A DNA stretch of 64,000 nucleotides from Polytrichum commune (taxonomy: Eukaryota > Streptophyta > Polytrichopsida > Polytrichales > Polytrichaceae). The notes under the pieces were generated by a model, which did no database searches, was not told where the DNA came from, and was given only the letters and a program-made list of their open reading frames with translations. Position 1 is the first letter of the stretch. Each line of letters begins with the position of its first letter. Positions 33,840 to 44,200 of this stretch are shown here, piece after piece. The DNA is taken from assembly GCA_950295325.1 (NCBI GenBank), contig OX485803.1, positions 2,854,001 to 2,918,000 of the forward strand, in the 5' to 3' direction. The translations under genes and the position numbers were made by a program.

Positions 33840-35089
33840 GGCTAAGTGAGCTTTTGTCTTTGTTTGCTCGATGCAATTGTTGTTTGACAACTTTCACATT
33901 GGGAAGTGAAAGTGGATTTTATAAGTAATACATGGTTATTTAATTCAAGATTTTTATTTTGTATGTGTAGGGAGGGTGTTAATACATTATATTGAAAGCT
34001 TAGTATATATAAATGATCCATTTTCAAGCATGCGGTTAGGACGTATCTTGGGAGGTGGACTTTTCATTGGAAACCTAAATGACGTGTGATGGTCACTATG
34101 AAATGAAACCCCCTTATACACAAGAAATTTACAGAGGACAACAAATGTGTACCTAATGACGGCATGCTAGAAAATGGACTTGTGTATTTATACTAACATT
34201 TTCAATTTAATGTGATAAATGCCTCCACCACATATACAAAACATAGATCATGAATTAAACATGCTTTTATTGCATATAGAATTGACTGTCATTTTCAATG
34301 AGAAAGTCATTGAAAATTATTTTCATCCATAGCATGTAACTCAACAATCACATCAAACAAACAAAGACAAGAGCACAATAGCTACAATCTAGAGAGCAAA
34401 ACACAAGGGGACCCATGAGAGCTCCAAGAGCCTCTAGTTTGTAAAAGTCTAGAACCCAAATGCAAACCCCAACAATAATGAATATAGTAGTCATTGAGGA
34501 CGATTACTATATGACAGTAATGGATGAAGATGTGAATTGGATGAAACTAGCACATGTATTGTCAATCTTTTCTCTACACCTTTATGCCCCCTATTGTACA
34601 TCTACCTTTACTTCAACATCATTAGTAGCCTTTTTAAGTGTACTCACTAGAGAAAATAATGCCTCTCCCTTATGTATACTATGTACACTAATGCCTCAAA
34701 TAATAACCTTTCTTACACTCGCGTTAGTTGTACGTTGTGTGAAAATTCTACCCTCCAAGGTACGCATACATTTTTCTCTCTCTCTATAAACTCTTCGTAC
34801 TAGGGGGTTTTATTTATAATGACCCACGCATGTCATTTAGGATTCCAATGAACAATCCACCCCCCAGGGTTGGCACCTCCGTAAATTACAGGGAATACAC
34901 CAAATATTTGATTTAGTGTATTCCACACTATTCATCATCAACCCATATTAATTGTCTTGCAATCACCGGGTGGCAACTACAGAGGATGTGGTATGACACT
35001 TGGTGTTTCATGAAGTCATGAAGACCATGCTAATGAATACGACACACCAATTTTAATGCCGCACTAAACTAGATGTTTAAGTTAGGGTT
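33840..35089. other. Intergenic, nothing recognised
   Basis: A 109-codon open frame at 34460-34789 has no recognisable domain, and its composition matches AT-rich intergenic DNA. Part of 34915-35010 (CACACTATTCATCATCAACCC, TTGTCTTGCAATCAC) is an inverted match to blocks at about 30530-30580 and 43870-43915, hinting at one more dispersed family. Confidence 0.5.
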
Positions 35090-35093
35090 GGGT

Positions 35094-35380
35094 TGGACTA
35101 TGAAGAAGTGCACCGGTCAAGAATTCTAGCAATACGAATGGCTACAAGATGGGTTCTTCACCGGCCAAGGTTTACACTACGGCCAAGACCTCTCTGGTGG
35201 AGCGCTTCAAGCATGAATGGAAAAAAAATGACATGGTTGCCAACATGGCAACACTTTCTTGCTAGGGGAGTCCGTTTAATTGTTTTTCCTGTCTTGTCCG
35301 GCATATCAACCATTGCCACAAATAACCTTGTCTTGGGCTGAAATTCTTGACCGACCGGTGCACTTCTTCACCATAGTCTA
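35094..35380. mobile_element. ~290-bp MITE with AAGAAGTGCACCGGTC inverted ends
   Basis: The left terminus reads GGACTATGAAGAAGTGCACC and the right terminus is its inverse with two small insertions (GACCGACCGGTGCACTTCTTCACCATAGTC). The inner stem extends through AAGAATT. No clear target duplication can be read from the flanks, so the superfamily is open. Confidence 0.75.
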
Positions 35381-35397
35381 GAGTGGCCTTTCATGTA

Positions 35398-36116
35398 AGG
35401 TAGAGGGTGCTAAAACCAACACCCCATCCAAAACCAACACCTATAAACGCCTCCCAATTGCCAACACTCTACAACCTTGAACCGTACTCGGCGGTGTAGA
35501 AGTGTCTAGGCCCACGGAGTGACGGTTTTAGGTGCCATTAGTGGTGCCACCTCATAGCGGCCTCCACTACCCCCATGTAGGCTAGGTAACATGCTCCATT
35601 TTATCTCGGGTTGGTTCAAGGTGGGATTAAGGTGGCTTGTCAATGCCTATTCTAGCCATTCTATTTACAACGCCAAGGAGGTAGGCTCGTAAAGCACAAA
35701 AGGATCATTTCCCGGGATGTAAGGGGGTTGGTTCCCAGGATGCACGGTGATGGTTTTGCAAGCGAACTGGGTGGGATCGTGGAGGTAGCCGTGTGGCTTT
35801 GCATACCATTACTACTTGGGCTTTGATGTAGTTTGGGTCTAGTACCCAACTATGTTGTGTTGGTTCTAGGCAATGAAGATGGGGGTCCTCATCATATGTG
35901 AGGTTACCATACACGGGGCCTATGGATTGGTTTAAGGAAGCTAGTAGTTTTGACTTTGAATATTCATCGAATATTCAATTGAAACTAAAAATATTTTTTC
36001 TTTCTTGGTACCTATGTTTAGCCCAAAGGCTAATATGAATATCTATTTTATATATCAACCATATAGCCATATGTATGTGCAATAGCTCAAAGTGTTGGTT
36101 TAAGCACCCTCTACCT
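35398..36116. mobile_element. AGGTAG-type MITE, copy 3 (TA target)
   Basis: The left end AGGTAGAGGGTGCTAAAACC and right end GGTTTAAGCACCCTCTACCT are inverted repeats of about 25 bp flanked by TA on both sides (35396-35397, 36117-36118). The interior of about 670 bp is GC-richer than its surroundings and has no transposase frame. Confidence 0.82.
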
Positions 36117-36118
36117 TA

Positions 36119-38270
36119 AGGTTAGGTGTGATTTTTGCATGGGCGTGAAGATGGCTCCCACATGGCAGTTGCTAATTTCAATGGCCCACTTGATAGATGG
36201 CTACCGCCACATGCAAGGTGTAAATAGTGACGGAGAATCTATTTACCCAACACCCTGACAATGCAGTTGAACAACAGTGCTGCATGAGTGAGCGCTCATA
36301 AAAAATGGCTCTGAAAAGAAACTTCCGACTCCAAGGATGATGTTTTGTACGAAGCACCTACCCGTGGTTTCCGGCCCCCGTGGGGGGGGGGGTCGTGATG
36401 TCTATGTAAACTCATATTTTAGGTAGGTGAAAACACATGGAACTCTTTTATTGTCAAAAAAAATTGTTTTTTTAAAGATTATTTGACTATGAAAATAGCA
36501 TCAGAGATTTCAAATTAGTCTAGTGAACGTCATGTAAAATAATACGACTCTCAGCCTTGTACATGATGTTTTTTTCTTTTACTGGAGCCCCCTTCATCCA
36601 CGGTGGATGAGTTTAGACATACACCACAAACTCCTCGCCAAGGGGGGAGGGTGAGAATCAATGTTGGTATGGTATGTATATATTAGGTGAATGCGTGGTT
36701 TTAATGATCAACATCGATAATGGTATCAAAGAAAATACCTATGGGTTTTGAAGCTGTAATACTGCTCACATATTGCTATTAGATGGGTATGTCAAGGTGA
36801 GAGACTGTTTGTTTACCTGAGTTGTGATTTGGTTTAGTGCCACTCTAAACCAAATTGGTACTAAGGCGATATTGTCTAGGTTTCAAAGTTTACAATACCC
36901 GTGACAATGGATTTTGAATGTGTAGTCTAATCTATTTTGAACACATACATCTTTTCGGTGTCTGTTCTTACATCCACACCTAACTACACACCACTCACAC
37001 ATGGATGACCAATTAGAAAAAGAATAACCATTTGCGTGAAAGGCCCACTCATGGTAGTGCGGGAGAGACATGTGCTTCTCTCTCTCTCTCTCTCATGGGC
37101 CTTGAGCGATGGACTTTGATGTTTTTGTGTTGTTGACCAATAAATTTGGTATACGGGTCTCTCTCTCTTTATTATATATATACCCACTTTGTTCTTTGCT
37201 CTTACTTTGTCATAAATGAATCGATATGGTAATAAAATATAAACCCAAAGGACTAATTACTTTAGGGTTACGTAAGTTTTACCTAACAAATTTCTACCAT
37301 AGATCCAATTCTATCCATCTACGGACAAGAATTGTTACCTAATCATGTATTAAGTGAAAAGAGACATAAGAGCCTCCTTTCAAAGGTTAAGTCGCAGTGG
37401 CAGTTTACCCTAAGTAACTTTTGGGATTAGTGTGAGTAGTGCGGACTTGTCGGAGGTGTATGCAACCTGCCTTTATTTTCGGTCACACAAGGCTCAAATG
37501 GCTAAGGAATATGTAGAATACTTAGTGGTAGTTCGGGTATTCAAGGATACAAAATGTATGATTATGCCGTACTTGATTGTGTGACATAGATAACAATTGG
37601 GTTATATTGTTATTCACCTCATGTACGTTACTAACCCTCTATTTAAATTTGGTCGGTGGCATGGGCACAAGCCTTCACAACTTTGACAACATTCTTAGGT
37701 TTTGTATATCATCTTCTTTCAAAAATATTGTGTGTACAATGCTTAGGTATTCTACAAAATGATGAGGAATACAAAGCATTGTTGAGTTGTGATTGAACCT
37801 TGAATTACATTTTATACATGTCATAAATATTCTTTTGAATTTGACTTTGTACATATTGGATATGGAATGCAACACATTGTTTAAGGATACAAATGTTACA
37901 ACCTTAGTAGTTTGATGCTCAGAGGTTCAACTTTCTAGATACATACCAAGACGAGTTAGTGACAAAAGTACAGAGATAGCTACGCAATGGTATGGCCATG
38001 AGGGATGGTCCCATCCACCCTCCCAGGTTTTGAAAGGCACATAGATATGTAGAAGAATGGTTTGACCTCTAAACAAGAGGATGTATTAGGAAAGGACTAT
38101 GCTTGAATGTAAGCATAGATCTACTCAAGAAATGCCCAACTCTCTCTCATGTGGGCCTTGAATGATGGACTTTGGCGATTATGTGTTGGTGATCAATAAC
38201 TTGGCATGCGCACGCGTGAATGCGTGTTTTTTCCCTCTCTCTCTCCCTCCTTGAGCAATGGACTTTGTTA
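36119..38270. other. Intergenic with a short three-copy repeat
   Basis: GGGCCTTGAGCGATGGACTTTG followed by TTGTGTTG and TGA(T/C)CAATAA occurs near 37098, 38150 and 38250 next to CTCTCT tracts. This looks like an old dispersed unit. No gene was recognised in the rest. Confidence 0.5.
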
Positions 38271-38291
38271 ATGTTGTGTTGATGACTGATA

Positions 38292-38572
38292 GGACCACTT
38301 CTCACACGAGCCAAGGACCGTGACCATGTAATTGCGAGGGCCCTTCACTCTCATCCAAAGGCCGTACCAACTGTCTAAGACCCTTGACTCTAACACGGTC
38401 TCCCATAGAGAAATCCATGTAGACTTTTCACCCATAATGATTTTCCTAGGCCCGTAGGCCTTCACCTTCTAGTGCATGTGAAGTGAACGCGGACGGTCTC
38501 GGCCTTTTCGACCAACGAGAGATCTTAGAATGCAATGGTCATGGGCCTTCAGTGTTGTGTGTGAAGTGGCCC
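38292..38572. mobile_element. Harbinger/Tourist-like MITE, copy 4
   Basis: The left end GGACCACTTCTCACACGAGCC and right end GTGTGTGAAGTGGCCC are inverted. The interior has GACCGTGACCATG, CCAAAGGCCGTACC and CATGTAGACTTTTCACCCAT. TAA follows the right end, while the left flank ATA is not an exact duplicate. It landed in the third copy of the CTTGAGCAATGGACTTTG repeat. Confidence 0.75.
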
Positions 38573-38611
38573 TAAGACTTAGGAATGAGTAGCTCATAAT
38601 TATGTAACACA

Positions 38612-38830
38612 TGTGAAGGAGTAGCAACGTCAGCAGTCCGGTGGTCCCAGCTTTCCACTGCTACGTAAAGACGGCCGCTTCCTTAAAACTTAGCTGCCAC
38701 ATGAGTACTAGCTACCTCCTGCTGCCTGCAGTCACCGAAATTGCTGCCGAATGCACTTGGCAACAAGGATCAAGCTCCTCTAGACTAGCTTGAACCTTGA
38801 TCATCATTGGTATCAGAGCTAGCTGGGTAC
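38612..38830 (+). mobile_element. Possible LTR end with tRNA-iMet primer-binding site
   Basis: TGGTATCAGAGC at 38810-38821 equals the start of the plant initiator-tRNA-Met primer-binding site. It directly follows ...GATCATCAT, so a small LTR ending in CA could finish at about 38808. I did not find a second LTR copy, a polypurine tract or gag/pol, so it would be a miniature or truncated retroelement. A chance match cannot be excluded. Confidence 0.4.
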
Positions 38831-38837
38831 CCGAGAT

Positions 38838-40530
38838 CCCACCTTCGTCAGCAGCAGTTATGAACTTCATAACACAGACAGAGAGACAGAGAGACAGAGA
38901 GACAGACAGATCCATCCGCCGCACCACCTGCATGCAATATTGCAGTTTTCTCTCAAACGAAATCCTCCCTGCATGTACTCAGTGAGTTTTGTGCAGTTGA
39001 TCGCAATGCTGGCTGCATAGGCTAACTTTACATACTTACCCTTCATTTTCTATCATCCTCCCGCGGGTTGTTTCATCAACACGAGTGGGTTGAGTATTAT
39101 TTACCTGCACGGATTCATCCAAGGTACAAAACTGCTCATGGGTCTGATTGCAGCTCAGACCATAGGTAATTTGTTTGTCAGTTGTTGAACATGCCTGCCT
39201 AATAGGTTGCATCTGCTTGCTCCTGGAAGCGCTTCTTTTGACTCCAGCTATGGACATATATACATACTCACATCATTTATTATGTTTCTGAGACACACTG
39301 ATTCATCCCGCACATTCCATCAGCTGCACTACCATGTGCGTTGCAGTGTTTTTTTTCTCACCATGCAAAAGCTTCCTGCACTCATTGCATCTTCAGTTCA
39401 TTGTCAGCGACTTGCAATGCTGGGCAGGATAGGATAACTTAGCTTAACTTACTTACCATTCATTCTCTTTTAACCTCCCGCAGCTTATCTGGCTAGGTTG
39501 TTTCATCAACATGCGTCAGTTAAGTGTTGCCTACACAGATTCATCTTGCATGGTACGAACGTGCTGGAGCTGATATGTTGTTTAGAGCATAGGCTCAATA
39601 ATTGTCAGGTGTTGCATAAGCCTGCCTTGTAGGTTGCATCTGCTTGCTTGTGACATGACCCCAGCTATGGCCATACATACTTGTACGATGTAAACCCATT
39701 AGATCCGACCTCAGTCATCGTCGCAAATATTATTATGTTTATAAGACACACAGATCCATTTATCACATTTTATCAGCTGCATCACCACCTGCATTGCAAT
39801 TTTTGTCACCATAATACAGCTTCCTGCCCTCAGTGCCTCTTCACCTCTGTGACTCGCAATGCTGACTGCATAGGCTAACTAACTACCATTTTCTTTCAAC
39901 CTTCCGCTTCTTATCCTGCTCGGTTGTGTCAATATGGGTGGGTTAAGTAGTACCTGCTGCGAAGTCTCATCCAAGGTACAAAGCTGCTGACCAGGTGAAT
40001 GTTCAGAGAATAGGCTTGTTGTCAGTTAATATTGCTGCCTGCCTTATAGATTCACTTGCTTGCTTCTGCGCTTCTTTTAACCCCAGCTATGGCCATACAC
40101 TTTTACATCTTGTACACCTATTTTGCGTAGATCCCAACTTCTTCATCGGAGCAGTTATTATGTTTCCGAGACACATAGATCCATCCCTCACATTCCATCA
40201 GCTGCAGTACCAGTTGCATTGCAGTTTTTTTCCACCATAAGGCAGCGTCCTGCACGCATTGCACCTTCAGCTCAATGACTTGCAATGCTGGCAGCATAGG
40301 CTGACTAACCACCATTCTCTTTCAAACCTCCCGCTCCTTATCTTTCTCGGTTGTGTCAATACGGGTGAGTTACGTAGTACCTGCTGCATAGATTCATCCA
40401 AGGTACACAGCTGCTACTGCTGATTGCAGCTCAGAACATAGCCTTTTGTGGTCAGTTGCATGCCCTGCCTGCCATATAGGTTCACCCTGCTTGAAGCTTC
40501 TGCACTTCTTGTGACCTCTGGCTTGCTCAT
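38838..40530 (+). repeat. Tandem repeat, ~4 units of ~430 bp
   Basis: The unit contains GATCCCACCTTCGTCAGC, TTATTATGTTTCTGAGACACA, ATCCATCCCTCACATTCCATCAGCTGCA, CTTGCAATGCTGGCAGCATA, GGTTGTTTCATCAACACG and GATTCATCCAAGGTACA. The core GCAATGCTG recurs at about 39003, 39415, 39857 and 40283, giving a period of 412-442 bp. Units are clearly diverged, so the array is old. It starts just after the primer-binding motif and ends about 700 bp before the peroxidase ATG. Confidence 0.85.
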
Positions 40531-41234
40531 ACAGTTTTTTCCACCTCTTTGCAGGACCTCAGCCAGCATCTCAGAAACTCACTTACACTCTGATCAAGGC
40601 AGGTCTGAAAATGAACCTCACTGCCTCTTCTTGTTTGCAATGTGTGAGGAAAGTCCAACACTGACGGAAAGCAGCAACTACAACTTTACAAGACACCGCG
40701 AAACCCACTCACCGAGAAGTTGTGATCCAAGACCTTACACTCTCTTGGGTGATCAAATCATTATACGTGTATCGGTGTGGAGCTCACTAGAGCATTTGAG
40801 GACATTTTTCAAGTGTTACCCTAAGAGTTTTCTGCAGAGTTCGTTTTCTGCAGGTCTCTGTACGATTCTGTATGTGTTTGTTTATGTGTTTCTGTATGTC
40901 TTTTGCTATGATCTGTAGCTAGTTCCAGATCAGCTACCACTCTCCTTTTCCCAGGTTCGGGTGCACAACCAAATAATTTTAGCTTTCATGTCTGATCCCT
41001 TGTCCAATCTACCAAGTTACATAATCACGTACACAGACGCTTGAATATACTTACAGTTACCTCCGCATGAAAGCTGTACGGTTTCCAAGAACCTGGAGCT
41101 AAAAGTAGTGGCAGCGATCATTTCCTACCCGAGTTTGTTAGAGTGAGGGAGTTTCCAAGCAGACGAAGAAGCAAGGAGCTGGACACATTGATCGACATAC
41201 TTACAAGACGTGAGTGATTTAACTCCCGCCAACC

Positions 41235-44200
41235 ATGTCGAGGATTGGGTTAACCCGGCTTATAGCAACAAGTCTGCTGCTTCAGTGTCTTTTGGCATTG
41301 AATGGGTTATGTGGGAGACTGGCTATGGTGCAAAGTGCTATGACACATGGGTACTATGACTCCACTTCCTGCTCGAATGTGGAGGCCAGGGCGCGGCAGT
41401 ACTACAATCTGGAGAGTGTGATGCACCCAACTCTGTCCGGGGCTTTGTTGCGATTGGTGTTCCATGACTGTGCCGTTGGGGTAAGGAATCATGTTCAGAC
41501 TCTCTATTCCTTTTCTCTCAATTCTACAAGTACATTATCTTTTTGCAGCTTGCTTGGGTTTTGGCATAAGCAAGCTTGAGTCAAATATTCCTGTGCTCAC
41601 TGGAATAATCTGTACAAGTTCGCATAAAGAAGTGTCCATTGCGGAATGTTGGATTGTGCTGAGCTGATTCCAGTTCAGCCAGCAGAGATTGTTTCACAAA
41701 CTTTTAGTAGCTTTGAAATTGAACATGCAGATTATTGACAAGAATGGAATTCAACTACTACTCTGAGCGTGGGTTGCATTTTGTTTTTTGAGGCCAAGCT
41801 TGGGCAATCTGAGGATTACCAATCTAACGCAATTTCGGTACTGGAAGTTTTGAATTAACCTAGTTGAGTGGCAAGCTTCTCTTCTTTAGCAAGGGCCAGT
41901 GGTGGGATATCCTGACATACGAAGATGTACTGTTTACAGCAATGTGAGTAAGTAGCCATTAACTGAGTGACAACACGGACATCTGTAGGAATCTTAGTCC
42001 TCATACCGTACGTTGCCTATGGAAGAGACAAGAGGTAATGCCTTGTCACATTTGTGAGTCAGCGCATTTTGAAGAAACCATCGTGACGTTTATTGAGGAC
42101 TAGTTACTTTCATTGCTTTGTGACTGCAGGGTTGTGATGCATCCATCTTGCTGGATACAGACCCTGCTCATGGCATTCAAAGCGAACGAGATTCCCGAAT
42201 GAATTTTGGCATCAAGTTCACCGAAGTGATAGATAGCATCAAATCCGAGTTTGAAAGCTCATGCCCTGGGGTGGTGTCATGTGCGGACATTGTGGCCATG
42301 GCGGCCCGGGATGCCGTTACTCAGGTAAGGGGTTTTGGCACTTCTCATTCCCAAAAAATGCATCGTAGACCTGTAATTCATTGTATTGTTGATTATTTGA
42401 AATACTTCTGGATGATTTTTCTTACACCCAGTAGACTGTAATTGCCAACTACATCAATCAATATGCAAACTCGTGAAGGGCGCAAGCCTAGAGGGTGAAG
42501 TGTCTGCTGATATAAGTATTTGCATCCCTTCATGAAGTGGATGTTTAGGATTTTTATGCCTTGACAGTCAAGGTCAAGGTTAAGAGATGTGTAATCATCC
42601 TGGTACTCCAGTGCAAGTAGTTTCCTGCAGAAAAACTTCTGAATTGTTTATGGTTATGTTTGCCAACACTATAATAGCCAACCCCCACATTCAATATGTA
42701 AACTCATGGCGATGTACATAACCATATCCCTTTATAAAGTGGGTGTTGGGATGTTTATGCACCGACATCCAAAGTTAAAGTTGAAGATATCATGTGTAAT
42801 CAGCCTGGTGATTAATCCAGTGCAATCAATTTTTTGCAAAAAACCAAACACCTCTGAGACCCCTCCATACTCACATACTATTGATTACATTTATAAATCT
42901 CTCTGTGTGTAGGCCGGAGGTCCAGACATACCCATCCTAACTGGTCGGAAAGACTCGAGGCAAGCAAGAACCCAGGTTGCTGATGCCTTCCTCCTGCCTG
43001 CAAATGCTAACATGGACCAAGTGCTGGCCTCCTTTGCCAGCATGGGTCTCTCAGTGATGGAGAGTGTTGCTATTCAAGGTACATTATTCTCAAGCTCATG
43101 TTACGCCATTTGGATTTGTTGTTGACCCATGATTCTTAGTTTTGAAATAGATTTCTTTCATAACTGGTCTTGTGCTTTTCTATTCATGCATGAGAGAAAC
43201 ATGTCATCCATAACCTTCAGTTTATGTCCATGGACAACCTTTTATGTCCCATAAACGGCTTGAGTAGATGGATGGCTCGTTGCTATCTTAGCTCGTCATC
43301 CTCTGGCCAGTTTTGTAGTTTGTGATTGATTTTTTGTTCATTTCTGTGGTCACAGCTCATTCCCGTTGAGCTAACATGTGGGGCGCTTAGATGGGGGTCC
43401 ACGGTCCAAGAACATAGGGATCAATTTGAAGAGATTTGAGGCAAATTGAAGCCTTGAACCGGACCCTCCCTTGGACCCAAAACATGAGCTCTCCTTTGAG
43501 ATTCATTTCTTGGTTCGGACCATTAACGTTACCCCTCACTTTGCCTCTTCTTGGTCTTGGACCCTCATCTAATGGCCTTCACTCCAATTTACACCTCTCA
43601 ATCAACAAGATTGCTCCATTTTGTTGGAACCCTCCCCTTGGACCCCATGTAGAGTGTGCCTAAGTATCCGGGTTAATATAATCCTTATAAGGTGCTTGAT
43701 CTACCCCTCATACTGCCACTCGGGACCATAGTCTGATAATAAATAGTTCTCAAATACACTACTTTACATCTGGTTTAAAATTAATGTGCCGTGTTAAGTA
43801 CAATGGTCTTCCTTACTTGTCATATAGCACCAAGTGTGATATGACACCCTCTCCACTTGCCACTCAATTGTTACAAGACAATTTATAGTGTGGATCGATG
43901 ATGAATAGTGTGGGCCACATTCAGAAATTAGAAGTTTCGTGTGCTGACAACATGTAAGCTGTGGAGAAAGTAGAGTGAGTGACTATCAGTGCAGAAGACA
44001 CCCAACAACAAGAAACTTCATTAAAGGAACAACACATGACTTAGTGGCAGGTGTAGGAGTACTGATATACTTATTCTTGAAGTCTTGGGATCAAACTCTG
44101 GGTGAGGTTGTGAGTTATACATAAAATCGCAATTTTTTGTTAAGGCTTATATTAAGATGCTCACAGAGTGGTGATTATTCGGGGCTATTTAAAATTAACC

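Noticed and set aside
40448-40918. 156-codon open frame with a hydrophobic C-terminus
   Set aside because: It lies over the end of the 430-bp tandem array and the peroxidase upstream region. No recognisable domain, signal or splice logic links it to the peroxidase.
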